This document shows positions 1 to 11,209 of a stretch of 64,000 nucleotides of DNA, one piece after another. The DNA comes from Archilochus colubris (lineage: Eukaryota; Chordata; Aves; Apodiformes; Trochilidae), in contig CM041102.1 in NCBI GenBank assembly GCA_023079485.1, positions 1,497,269-1,561,268 on the forward strand. Direction: 5' to 3'. The stretch's first letter is position 1. Each line of letters begins with the position of its first letter. The position numbers and the translations under genes were made by a program. Under the pieces are notes generated by a model, which made no database searches, was not told the DNA's origin, and was given only the letters and a program-made list of their open reading frames with translations.

Positions 1-1019
1 GGGACACTCAGGTGTTGCTGGAGAGAACTGGGAAGAGCAGTGTCCTGGGATCTCCTGGGAGATGTTCCTCTTGGGGGCTGCAGCTGATTTCCCTCAGATT
101 TATGCTTTGCATGGTGCTAATTAGTGCTGAGCCTGTTTCTGAGCAGCATTAGAGGGAATGATGACTGCAGCCACTCACTCTCTGGGGGTGATTGATTATT
201 CAGCAGTTCCCAGCCAGGACTTTCTGCAGGAAAAAGGTTTTCATTTGTAAGAGTAGAAACATGGATTAATATTGGGTGTCTGCCTTGGGAGGTGGCTGCT
301 CACCTCCAGAGATGGGCTGGGGGTGACTCCAGCTCCCATCACCAAAGGAAGGCGATGGCTTTGCTGCTCTTGGCACCCAGCACCAGGGACTTGCTGGAGG
401 AAAAAGGGTGGAGGGTGGCTCTCAGGTCCCAACCTTAGCCTTGGGCACTTGGAGTGCTCCATCCATCCCTCTGAGGGACTGGGATTAGATGTTTCCCTTC
501 TAGTCTTGTGGCCTGTGTTCCAAGGACTGCTGTCAAACACCACATCTCCCTCTCCAAACACTCCTCTTGTGCAATCCCAGCAGGAGCAGCTCTGCCAAGG
601 TGTGAGCTAATTGGGCCCTGGGATGGGGAAGCTGAGGATGGGGAAGCTGAGGCCCCTCCTCTGAACCTGGGGCTGCTTTAACACTTTCTGTGCTGTTTGC
701 CACTGGGGAGGGGTCCCAGCCCCCCCTGGGGCCATGGCATGGAGCTGCTGGAGAGGTGCTGGTCCTCTGCTGCCAGGGCTGGAGGGGATTTGTTGGTAAG
801 GAGAGCATCACAGTGGCTTTTAGGTAGGGGTTTGTTATTCATCAGAATATTGAGGGGGTTTTGTCTTTTTTCTAATTATTATTATTTCCTTTAAAATACT
901 TTTTTTTTTCCCCCTTGGTTTCTTGCAAATGATGATGTTAGAGCCCAGAGCTGTCCTGTGGTTTGTTGCCCACCTTTTGGCTGTGAGGAGCAGCCCCTTC
1001 CTCAGGTTCCTGTCACTTC
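1..1019. other. Intergenic, downstream SOX9 desert
   Basis: GC-balanced unique sequence with the 15-bp duplication at 621-650 and a T run near 900. No gene, RNA or repeat family was recognised. Confidence 0.7.
621..650. repeat. 15-bp tandem duplication
   Basis: GGATGGGGAAGCTGA occurs twice in direct tandem. Minor local duplication. Confidence 0.9.
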
Positions 1020-1420
1020 TAAGCTGGTACAATGTATGTTTTATTTTTTATTTTTTAAGCTGAAGGTGAGGCTTCCATGAGGCTCTTCAAGCTGGTGTTG
1101 CCTTTCAAGCCAAAGGGCCGGAATAAGGTTTACAAGCCATAAAAGCCTCTTATCAAAGTTGATTTCCTCCAACGCACCTTTCATCTTTTATAGTATTTGC
1201 TTTTCAAATCCTTGAACTTAAAAGGATTAAACACATTAAAAGGAAAAAAAAAAAAAAAAGGAGGGGGAACGAGAAAACAAATAAGGAGGAAGATGGATTG
1301 AGTATGAATGATGAGAGGCCCATATAAAATATGAATTAGGAGAAAGTTTACACAAAGAGTTGTCATTTTCTGAACTGATGAACATCAGAGTGTGCTGAAG
1401 CTTTAAGGAATATTTAATTT
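1020..1420. promoter_or_regulatory. Candidate noncoding element, TCF/GATA motifs
   Basis: AT-rich unique stretch with CTTATCAAAGTTG (TCF/LEF core ATCAAAG, 1152-1158), CCATATAAAA and TTTAATTTGG. It includes an A run at 1242-1259. It has the base composition of a conserved element but no decisive signal. Confidence 0.25.
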
Positions 1421-3073
1421 GGCTGCATTATTTTTTTTTCCTTTCCAAGATGACTGGAGAAGGGAGCAGGTGACGAGGGGGATATGAGGGATTTGTGTGG
1501 GATGGCCATGTGTCACCTACCTCAAAATCCTGCTGCAAAATCCTTCCCCAGGCAGAAAACCTTGGAGGAAGGAACACAAAAATCCCCTGGGCAAAAAGCT
1601 GCCAGGATAACAAGAGGAGGAAAGGGCTCAGCAATCCCTTCTCCTGGTAGGGCACCAGAGAAGCATCCCTGTGGATTGGAGACATTTCCAGAAGAATTCC
1701 AGGGCCACCAGCTGCCTGCAGGAGTGGTCTGGTTCAGGTCAGGAGCAGGTAGAGGCAGGAAACCTGCAGTGTCCATCCCTGGAGAGGTGTCACTTGAGTC
1801 CCCAGTGTGGCTTTGTCCCACTCCCTGGTGGCTCTGTGCCTCTTCCCCAGCTGCCAGCAATGCCCTCAGCTCCCAGGGGCTGGGCTGCCACTTTGCTTCA
1901 ATTCCCACCTTGGAAATGCTTTGGAGTTTTGCTCCTGGACAGGGTGCTGGGATTCCCTGCCCTCTGCCATTCCTTGCCAGGCTTCCCAGGTGGATTTTCC
2001 CAAACACCCCAGCCCCAGGGGGAAGTTTTGCTGGCAGCTCCTCTGGCTCTGCTCCCCACTCCTCAGACCCCCAGAAGGTTGCAATCAGGGACCAGCAGGG
2101 CTGGTTCTGGGTCACTGCTCATGGCCCCAGCTCTGCCTGCCCTGCAAGGGCTGGGGGCAGGCAAAGCAAACACCGTGGGGGGCTCCAGCCGTGACCTCTC
2201 TGCCCCCCCACATCCGCCCAGCTCGGGGGTTCCTGTCCTGGGCTCTGTCTGTGTGTGGGGAGCAGAGCACAAAGCCCCTGGAGATGGCTGAGCAAACCAG
2301 TGCCACCTTTAAAGGGTTTTTTTTGGATGCCTGGTGGCTTCCCAGCCTCCCCACACCCAGTGTTCCAGGGCTGACCCAGCAGGCAGCTCCATCACCAGCG
2401 TTTGGCTGGGCTCAGGCTGCTCTCAGTGTCCCCTGGGCCAAGCTCCTCTTCTTTTAGGGTGGGTGGGAGCAGGAAAGGACACAAGGAGGGACACTCAGGT
2501 GTTTGTGCCCCCTTTGGCTCTTTCACTGCAGTTTTTTATCTCGATTACCCTTCAGGGAAGGGTAACACAGGGATGTGCAGGCATCAAGCTAATGAGTACC
2601 AGACCATTTAATGACCCACTGACGTGTGCAGGGTGTCCCTCAGATGTGTTTTGGGCTGAAAGCACTGGTCTTGTGATGGGTGCATCCCTGAGGGGTCAGC
2701 CAGGGGGAGGGATGGGGCATTGGCATTCTCTGGGGATGCTGTCAGCAGAAATCCCCATCCTCTTCCCCCTGGCTCACTCCTGCTCCTTTCTGCAGCCTCT
2801 GCTCAGGGCTCTGCTGTGAGGGAGGGCAAAAAATCCCCAGGGGGAAAGCAAAGAGCAGAGCTTGGAGGTTAATGCTTAAACCCAGAGCACCTCAACCATA
2901 TCCTGGTACCTCCCCTGTGGGTCAGCCCTGTGCAGCAGGATCCTGACTCAGGGTGATGACATTGGTCTTGTAGGGTCCTTGGGATCCTGGGGAAAGCTCT
3001 GGGATGCTCAGGTAGTGAGGGGCTGCATGGTGGGAAACCTCTTGTGCTGTATGCATGTGCTGGAGTCTGCATC
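1421..3073. other. Intergenic; long open frames judged spurious
   Basis: Pro/Ser/Gly-rich open frames of up to 236 codons occur on both strands in overlapping positions (for example 1484-2194 plus and 1522-2115 minus). None has a recognisable domain, splice pattern or codon bias. They look like chance openness in GC-rich DNA. Confidence 0.65.
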
Positions 3074-3204
3074 CTGGGAGGTATTTAAAGGGGTTTGGAC
3101 GTGGTCCTTAGGGACATGGTTTAGTAGTTAGCTTGTGGTGTTGGTCAAAGGTTGGACTGGGTGATCTTGGAGGTCTCTTCCAACCTAAAACATTCTGTGA
3201 TTCT
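3074..3204 (+). mobile_element. CR1 LINE 3'-end fragment
   Basis: Reads GGTTGGACTGGGTGATCTTGG followed by AGGTCTCTTCCAACCTAAAA and ATTCTGTGATTCT, the typical CR1 3' terminus ending in ATTCTRTGATTCT octamers. Forward orientation, 5'-truncated like almost all avian CR1 copies and quite diverged. Confidence 0.9.
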
Positions 3205-3688
3205 CTTTGCAACTTTGTCCTTCACTGAGCCCGGGATCCATGCGAGGGATGGTGAAGGATGGCAAAAAAAAAAAAAAAAAAGAAACAAAAACTCAACAGA
3301 ATTGGTTCAAAGCAGATTCTGTCCTTCCCGCTGCCCCTGCTTCCCACTGAGATTTCTCTGAAATTCCTGTATCAAAAGCATTCTTGTTACTGTTACAGAA
3401 ACTGTTGGCAAAGCCCCTCCAGGGCTCTGTGAAAGGCAGAGGGACCTTGGTGCCAGAGCCCCCGTCAGCTGCTGGGGGAGCAGAGGAGGTGCTGGCTGGG
3501 GAGGGCAGGGCTTGCAGGGTGCTGCTTTCAGGGGGCCTTAGACCTGCCTGGCTTCTTAATCTCTGACCTTCCCAAAGTGTCCCAGATTGTTGTGACACAT
3601 TTCAATTACCCCACCATGCTGCCCAGAGCTGCTCTGAACTGAGCTGCTGCTTCCCCTCTTGGTGGATCTTTTAGTTTTGTTTTATTTC

Positions 3689-3803
<115 letters not shown>

Positions 3804-3984
3804 ATCTCAAGGCAGAAGGTGGAAACCCAACCTGGGGTGTCTTTACTTGCTTCTCCCCCTCCCATCATCCCCATTGGGAGCTGCAGTGCTCACTGGAGGC
3901 AGGGGCAGAGCTCCAAGACTCCAATTACTGATGCTTCAGGAGCTGCTGCAGGATTTGGGGCAATGGAGCTGGGGAAGGATCTGG

Positions 3985-4168
3985 ATTCCAAGACTTCTGA
4001 GGAGCAATTGAGAGAACTGGAGTTGTTCAGCCTGGAGAAAAGGAGGCTGAGTGGACACCTCCATCATGGGGCTCATGGTTTAGCACTGGACTTGGTAGAG
4101 TTGGGTTACTGGTTGGACTGGATGATCTTAAAGCTCTTTTCCAACCAGCACGATTCTGTGATTCTTTG
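3985..4168 (+). mobile_element. CR1 LINE 3'-end fragment with internal deletion
   Basis: Starts with the CR1 ORF2-downstream segment (GTTCAGCCTGGAGAAAAGGAG near 4025-4045) and jumps to the terminal segment (GGTTGGACTGGATGATCTTA, then TTCCAACCAGCACGATTCTGTGATTCT). The intervening CR1 sequence is missing, so the copy carries an internal deletion. Confidence 0.9.
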
Positions 4169-4946
4169 AGTCTGATTTTGGGTTTGTTTTGTGCCATTTG
4201 ATGGGTCTGGAGGAGCCTTTCTGGCCTTTGCCCCTTTGGTAGCCACCAGTCTGGCAGAGATGTGCCAGGGAAGGAGCTGGTGGCAATGCCACTTGTCTGC
4301 TCGTGCTGCTCTTTGAGGAAGGGCAGTGGAAACCAAACCTGGAGGTGGTGAAAGGTAAAAACTCAGTGGTCACAAGCAGATGGGTTTTGCTTACAAAGTG
4401 CTGGAGAGCAACCCCTGCCAGGCAGGTGTAGGGCAGGCAGGAGCAGAGCTGTCATGTTTTTGCAGTGGATGTATTTGGGGGTGATCAGATGCTTTGAAAT
4501 TTTCTCCCCTGGAGCAAAATCCTCCAACTGGAGGCTCTGGAACTCTTGGCCAAAGTGCCTGCTGCACATGATGTGCAAATCCCACTGCAGGACAATGGGA
4601 CTTTGCCTGTTAGGAAGTTAAATCCCTTCTGAAAACAGGACTTGGGTGTTTCTTAGAGCCTGCTTATAATTTTACCTTGATGTTCCCTTTGTGGGCTGAG
4701 TTTTTGCTCTGCCATATGGTGGACGTGGCTGCTCTCAGGGAGATGGGGGATGTTTTCCCCTTGCTCTACTGCAGGAATTTGAAAATCTGCTCCTCCTAAT
4801 TTATAGCATTTCTGGCCTTTGGGAAAAGGTGGCTCCTCTGACCTTGTGCCTTTGATGTGCACCCAGCAGCTGCTGCCCCGGGAGCAGGGGAGCTGGGAAG
4901 GGGGAGCTTTTGGGAGAGGGTTGGTTTGGCTCTGAGCAGGGCTGAG
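4169..4946. other. Intergenic, nothing recognised
   Basis: Unique GC-balanced sequence between a CR1 fragment and the 20-bp minisatellite. No coding or RNA signal. Confidence 0.65.
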
Positions 4947-5168
4947 CATGGAGCCCATTCCCTTCCCATGGAGCCCATTCCCTTCCCATGGAGCCCATTC
5001 CCTTCCCATTGAGCTCATCCCCTTCCCATGGAGCTCATCCCCTTCCCATGGAGCCCATCCCCTTCCCATGGAGCCCATCCTCTTCCCATGGATCCCATCC
5101 CCTTCCCATGGATCCCATTCCCTTCCCATGGATCCCATCCCCTTCCCATGGAGCCCATTCCCTTCTCC
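4947..5168. repeat. 20-bp minisatellite, about 11 copies
   Basis: Tandem units of the form GAGCCCATCCCCTTCCCATG with point variants (GAGCTC, GATCCC, CATTCCC). As 20 is not a multiple of three, every frame stays open on both strands, which explains the long MEPIPFPW-type open frames. Confidence 0.97.
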
Positions 5169-5589
5169 ATTGGGTTGTCCTGGCCCAGCTCATCCATTTT
5201 TCCCTTGGCCATCATTGTGCTGCCTGATCCCTCCCCAGGACACCACCAGTGTCCAGCCTGGAGCAATCCAGACCCAGGGAGCCAGAAGAAGGTTGACACA
5301 GGAACAGAAAAAAAAGCTCTTTGAGGCTTTTTGCCTGGATGTGAGCTGCTGAGCAGTGAGGACAGAGCCCACCAGAGCCACATTCCTGGGCTGGAGATGC
5401 TGACTGAGTCCCCTGTGCTTGCTGGGAAATGTCTCTCCGCCTGCTTGGGGGTTTTAATTTAATTTAATGAGCTGAAAATATATTGCAGAGAAACGTGAAG
5501 CCCAGGGCTGGGCGGGTGCAGGGGAGGCCGGGAGTGGCTGTGGGGCTCCTTCCCCCGGTGGGGATGGGGTGGGTGAAGGGAGCCCGGCA

Positions 5590-5770
5590 CCCAAAGATTA
5601 ATTAAAATCTCAGCTCCGTGCAGAGCCCGGTTTGCCGGGGCTGGAACCAGTGTGAGAAACTTCCTGGCAGCGTTTCTGAGTCGTCCAGGCTGAAGTGTTG
5701 TCATCCCGGGGTGCTTTGCATGACAATGCCCGGGGCTCTCATTATGCAGAGGATGCTAATGGGCACGGAG
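5590..5770. promoter_or_regulatory. Candidate downstream enhancer with SOX-OCT composite site
   Basis: CpG-containing block about 8.8 kb past the SOX9 poly(A) site. It holds TTTGCATGACAATG at 5715-5728 (minus strand CATTGTCATGCAAA), a textbook SOX-POU composite. Octamer-like ATTATGCA (5741-5748) and ATGCTAAT (5753-5760) and a GATTAATTAAAAT homeodomain stretch (about 5596-5608) lie nearby. Direct CCGGGG copies flank the composite. Confidence 0.45.
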
Positions 5771-7889
5771 CGGGCTGGATCGCCATGGGAAAAGGGGCTG
5801 TTGGGGAAGGGGGGAGGAAAGGGAAAAAACCACCCCAAACAAAATCACCCGTGACAGTTCGGGAAGGGAGGAGGAGGAGGAGTGGGGGAGAGGAAAGGGG
5901 ATGGGAGGCAGCAGAAGGGTTGAGAAAAGCAAGTCCGAAGCTAACGAGGCTCTGTTTGGGCTTTTTGTTTTTTCATTTGTCTTTTTCTCAGGGATAGGAG
6001 ACAGCTCTGGGCTGCTGGGTCTCAGGGGGTGCTGCTGCCCACAGGACAGGCACCTGAAATGCCTGCAATAATCCATACCTGCAATAATTTTGTACAAAAC
6101 TGGGTCTGTCTGGTTTCCCAGTGGCAAATGAGAGTTGTTCTTGCAGTGCAGCTGAATCTTGGGTGAACAAGAGCGGGGAAACTGAGGCACAGAAAGGCTC
6201 AGGTTTGCCTGAGGTGTCCATGGGAAGGCTTTGGGGGACCTGGTCTTGTTTTTCTGGTGTTCCCAATGCTTTATGCTCCAGAACTCTCTTGTCCTCCTTG
6301 TTTCATTGCTTTAGCATAGCTACAAGGAACAGTCACTAATTTGCAGCTGGAAATAAGAAGGATTTTAGCCACAGCTGGGGCTGATCTTCCCCAGGACACT
6401 TGGGTTCTTTTCCAGGATTCCCTGCTGGCTTTTCCTTCCTACATTTGCTATGAGCATTCTGCAAAGAGTGAGGTATGGGAGCAAGTTGTCCTCTTGAGCC
6501 TTCTGAGCATCATTTTCCGTTTTCCTCTCCTACTTTGAGAAACTTGAGGTGGCTCTGGAATGGGGAATGTTTGAAATTGATCAGGGATGGAACCCTCTGA
6601 GTGGGTTTCCAGGCCCACAAAGTGACAGAGATTGCATCTGCCCATCCCAGGGGGGAAACAGGACCTACAAACCCCTCACTTTACACCAGGCTCTGTCACT
6701 AGCTTGTCATAGGATGGATTTGGTCCTGAGTTCTTAGGTCTGGCATCTTAGGAAAAGCAGACAGAATTCCTGGTGCTGTCTGAGGAGCTGCAGGAGGTGT
6801 CTGATGACCACAGCCCTGAGACCTGCTCTGAGCTGGGAGAAAATAAATGCTGGGTGCCTGGATGGAGGCTGCTGGGTGTGCAGTGGGGTTATTAAGCCCT
6901 CCCTGAAGTGCTCTCTGAGTGCAAAGGAAGAGCATTAAAGAGCCAGGTGCAAGGGTCTAAGGAGCTTAAACCTTTCCCTCTCTGTTGGTGTTGATGGAGT
7001 CCTCTGGTTTTTAATGCTCTTGGCATTACCCTCTCTGGTGGTGTTTAGAACAGGGGATGGGTTTTCATGTCCAGCTCCCAGGGATTACTGCTGTGTTGTT
7101 TCTTTCTAACCTCCTTATGTACCCTGGGCTGGGACAGTTCTGACCCAGCTGCCACCAAAGCAAACACAGCTGAAAACACCTTGGCTGCTTTTTTCCTGAA
7201 CCAACCTTCTGCTGAGGTTCATGGGGGTGACCCATGCCCAGCCTTGCCAGGGTGGGACTGCTGGAATCTTTCTGCTTACAAAGGGCTGATGGGGGCTAGA
7301 ACAGGGGCTGGATCTGGAGGTTTTCCCCAGGTTTGGTGTGCAGGCATCCCACCTACTTTTGGATTTATATTCCCTGTCCTTCGGGGTGAGGCATGGTCTC
7401 CAAAGCCCATCAGCCACTGATGGAGCTCGTTCCCATGGGACATGGCAGTGGGGAAGGGATGGGATTGCCCAGGTGCTGGTGCATAGATGATGGACATCCC
7501 CCCCCTCACCCAGTTCAGACCAGTAGGATCTGCTAGGCTGGGAGTGACATGGGAGCCTTGAGGTTTCCTCGTGCCATCGTAGGGATGCTGGGCTGAGAGG
7601 AGCCACCTGCTTCCCTGAAATCACCCTCCTGCCATCCCTCTGCCAGCAATAATCCTTCCCTGACTAAATTGTGTGCATGCTAATGAGCTTGATTGCTGCC
7701 CCTTGGTTTCCATCGCATCCCCCAGAGGAAAATCTTGTGACTGGTTGGGGTTTGGGGGGGTGGGAGAGGAGGAGGTAAACATCCAGGGTGGAAAAATAAT
7801 CATCTGCAAATGAAACCCTTTTGGTTTTTGCCATGAGAAAAAGGGGATAGACAGCCTGACAGACCTGATGACAGACCCAGCTCCAAAGC
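5771..7889. other. Intergenic with one MIR remnant
   Basis: Apart from the MIR piece at 6,168-6,226 this is unique noncoding sequence. A purine-rich GGAGGAGGAGG stretch lies near 5,868-5,910. No gene seen. Confidence 0.65.
6168..6226 (-). mobile_element. MIR-type ancient SINE remnant
   Basis: Plus-strand GCGGGGAAACTGAGGCACAG, then AAAGGCTCAGGTTTGCCTGAGGTGTCC, is the reverse of the MIR 3' segment (CCTCAGTTTCC, then AAGTCAC, then GGTCAC). Around 60 bp survive. MIR/CORE-SINEs predate amniotes, so this is an old insertion. Confidence 0.65.
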
Positions 7890-8260
7890 ACCCTGGCCCC
7901 ACAGTGAGGAGAGATGCCTTATTGTTTGATCTGGCTGTGAGACAGATTAGCAGCCCCAGGTGGAAAGTCATAATCTGCATTTAAATGGGCCGGTTATAAA
8001 AGGTAGGGAGCCCAGGAGCTCACAGCATTATGCTGTGTCTTTAGGACTCCGTAATCTCTCTTTATTTTCTCCCCAGCCTGACCTGGGGGCACAGTTTCTA
8101 ATTACCAGGTCACCCTGCTAATATTGTCATTTCCAGCCAGTGGGTGTGAAACCATAGCAACGCCACATTTGCTTCCAAGTTTCTAGAGGAATAAAATTTG
8201 CCTTTTAATCACAGAAAATGACTGGGTCTATCCCCCCGCCCCCTAAACTTACTTCTCCGT
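7890..8260. promoter_or_regulatory. Candidate downstream regulatory element with TATA box and RFX-like site
   Basis: Non-repetitive block with TATAAAAG (7995-8002), a 7-bp palindrome CACAGCA/TGCTGTG (8021-8037), homeodomain CTAATTACC (about 8098-8106), AATATTGTC (8120-8128) and CCATAGCAAC (8152-8161), which matches an RFX X-box half-site on the minus strand. The TATA box with the palindrome about 25-30 nt downstream would suit a transcribed enhancer. Function is inferred. Confidence 0.35.
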
Positions 8261-9039
8261 GATGTAATTCACTGTTGGGTTTTGTTTGTTGTGTTGTGGG
8301 TTTTTTTTTTTTATTATTTTTTAAGATACTTCAGATGGGACCTTTCTGAATCCTCACCTTGTGGCTGTGGCCAAGGTGTCAGGCTGTGAGGTTGTAGGCT
8401 CCAAGTAAATTGTTTTAGATGCCAAAGCTTCACCAGAGAAACCCCTCACTTTATTGGTAGGATGCTTTTTGTCTTTAAATAGTTGTAAGTTAGTGGGTAA
8501 AAGAGGGAGAAGAGGGTAGCAGAGACAGTTGGCTGATGGGGATGTAACCCCATAGGGATGTCCCTGTGTTCCTGCTTAGCTTGGCTCAGCTGGGAAGTGG
8601 CCACTGGGATGGTGGTTCCAGCTTGGGGATTTCACCTCCCAGTCTGGGAAAAAGCCTGTGGAGAGTCAGAAGACAGCAGGGCTGCTGTGGCGGGCACATC
8701 CATGGCATGATGGCATTGGGGTGTGCATCTCTGGCAGCTTGGGGCTTGAAAACATCCACTGTCCCATCCCTCCCCTGCATTGCAAGTGCTCAGTCAAAGG
8801 TGTGCTGAGCCAGCTTTCTGTTATCTTGGAGCAGATGATAAAACCTTGACTGAGATAAGTCTAAAGAGCTTCAAAACCTGAGAAGGGTGGTTTCAAGCTC
8901 CCAAGGACTGTGGTGGCAGCCCTTTGGGATGCCTGCTGAATAGCCAGCCAAACGTCAGGAGAAATTTAGGTCAAGTCTGGGCTGAAACTCTGTCCCTTGG
9001 GCTTTCCTCCTGGCTCTGCACGATGCCTTCACTGGATTT
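8261..9039. other. Intergenic, nothing recognised
   Basis: T-rich run near 8,300-8,325, otherwise unremarkable unique sequence. Confidence 0.65.
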
Positions 9040-9290
9040 CAAAAGCAGTTCCTAACTCAGAGCGAGTCAGACGTGAACTGGAATCACATTGTAAGGTGAT
9101 TTTCCAGCTGACAGGAGTAGGTTAATTGTAAACTGCCTACTGAAGCTTTAAAAATCCTGTCCAGCCTTATTATTAGCAGTTTAAAATTTATGGAGTGAGA
9201 CTTTGCTTGGTGATAGTTGGTTTGTGCCCAGACAACGCATGTAATTAATCCCCACGTTAGGGGGAAGGAAAATCAGCTGTAAAGCTGCTG
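9040..9290. promoter_or_regulatory. Candidate noncoding element rich in homeodomain motifs
   Basis: AT-rich unique sequence with GTTAATTGTAAAC (about 9120-9132), TTATTATTAGCAG, AATTTATGG (HOX13/CDX-like, about 9186-9194) and GTAATTAATCC (about 9241-9251). No coding potential or repeat similarity was recognised. Confidence 0.3.
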
Positions 9291-11209
9291 TGTTTTGGGG
9301 GGGTTTAGCCCTATTTCCCTCTGTCACATCTCAGGGTGTTCTGGGGAGCTGGGAGAGCTGCTGGGCAGGAACAGTGTCCCTCCCACCTCTGCTGGACTGG
9401 AGGACATCTGAGTTGTCACCTCAAGCATCCAGGCTGAAATCTTTCCCAGGAGTGAGAAACTTCACTTGGGACTGAAGGAAATTCCAAGCTGGGGACTAAA
9501 CCAGTCCCCTGAGTGGCTGGGAAACAAAACAGCAGATCTAGACTCTGGGGATTCCAAAAATCCCCCCAAATCCTCCAAAAATCCCAGGGGATTTTGGAGG
9601 AGGAGGATGGAGGTGACACCAGATCCAGGAGATAACCTGTGGTAGTGCAGGAGATGGGGCCAGGTTGCCACCAAGCTCCTCCTTGTCCTTCTGCAGCTCC
9701 CACTCCACGTGGGTGTTTTCTGCTCAGGATGGCCACACGTTCACTCAGCCTGTGGGTTTCCTCAAGTCGGACCTAGGACCTTGTTAAAACTTTTACTGAT
9801 TTCCAGGCTGAATGGCTGCATCTGTCTGGCTGGGGCAGCCCCTGGCCCTGGTTCTGCCGGGCTCTGAGCTGGGTTATTGAGGTTCTGCTCCTGGTGTGCT
9901 GCAGTCACAGTGCTCGTAAGCTGCACAGACCCAGCTCTCAGACTTTCTCCCTGTAAAACAGTTCAGTCACTGAAAACCCAGAGCAGGTCCCAGGCCAGGG
10001 CTATTAATTAGAAATGTGAATTTGGAGTTGTTTTGGTTGTTTGTTTTTTTTTTCCTTTCGTTGGAGTCTCTGGTATTTCTCGTTTCAAAGGGGTTTTATT
10101 GAGCTGAGCCCTCTCAGAAACATGACTCTGGTTGTAATGCAGCTCCCTACCCCAGCTCTACCAGGAGTGTGTCTCAGATCTCAAGCTGCTCATCACTGGT
10201 GGGCTGTGCCTGTCCCTGCACAGAGGAGCACACACACACACACGTGGTATCAAACTAGGATATTGCAGCCACAGGGCTGGCTCTGAGCAGTTCTGATCCA
10301 ACTCCCTGCTCTTGGGCCAGGCTCCTGGTGATTTCAATCGAGCCTTGCCCTCTTTATGAGCCCAGGGAGCTCAGCCCTGAGCAGGAGCTGCTCGTATAAC
10401 TGCTGTAGCACTGTTACTATTTGTATTACAATAGTACTTCAGGACCCCAATTGCTGCTCAGAACCCCATTAGAGGAGTCCTTGTGCAAACAGGTAGTAAA
10501 GAGGTGGGCTCTGACCCAAGGAGCTCACAGCCGGGGTCTTTATGGCCCCCGAGGCACTGTAGGATCAATTATTTCTATTCCAGTAGCACTTACAGCATGT
10601 CTGTGCCCAGGCTGATGGGATCTGCTCTGGGGGTTCTGGGGTCTGCAGGAGGGGTGGGTGACTCCGGGCTTTGCTGCTTGAGCTGTGACCTCAGATGGTG
10701 ACTCTGGTCCTTCTCCAGAGGGGTGGATCTGGCAACAGGGATGGCTTTGCCTTCCCCATGCCTGCTGGTGCTGCCAACCCAAGGGGATGCAGGAGCAGCC
10801 CCACGGGTGGGTGCAGTCTCTGGCTGAGGATGGTGGAGGTGACAGAGGTGGCTCAGGGGCTGGCAGCATGGCATGGGGCATCCTCAGTACCTCCTTCCAG
10901 ACTCCACCCACACCCCTTGTCGCTGCCGTGCTGATCACAGCAGAGCCTGAAAGGCAGGAGATGAGAGAGGTGCTGGAGAGATGTTTAAAGCTTTTTTCGG
11001 TGTCTCCTGTAACTCCTAAAACCTGTGTTGTTAAGCTCTCCTCTCTCCCCACCTTTCCCACATGGCTTTATCTTTACAGCATCACACCCAAGTGTCTCAG
11101 TCAAATTTTGCTGGTGTCAGCAGAAAAAAGGGGGGCTTCTGTTTGTCCCCCTTTCCTAAGACACCTCTCCTGGGGGCTTGGGGGGACTCATGATCTGGGA
11201 GGGAGCTGA
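9291..11209. other. Intergenic with one hairpin and a short CA run
   Basis: Holds the inverted repeat at 9,572-9,600 and a CA run at 10,229-10,243. Open frames near 10,540-11,209 occur on both strands and look spurious. Confidence 0.65.
9572..9600. repeat. Near-perfect inverted repeat (14-bp arms)
   Basis: CCTCCAAAAATCCC, A, GGGGATTTTGGAGG. The arms pair except for one A/G offset. A GGAGGA run follows. Confidence 0.85.

Noticed and set aside
1484..2457. Overlapping open frames of 200-236 codons as a possible gene
   Set aside because: Both strands and several frames are open together, composition is Pro/Ser/Gly/Cys-rich and low in structure, and there is no domain, splice pattern or similarity to any family I know.
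4653..5352. Repetitive MEPIPFPW / MGSMGREWDPW proteins
   Set aside because: Products of the 20-bp minisatellite, visible in all frames of both strands.
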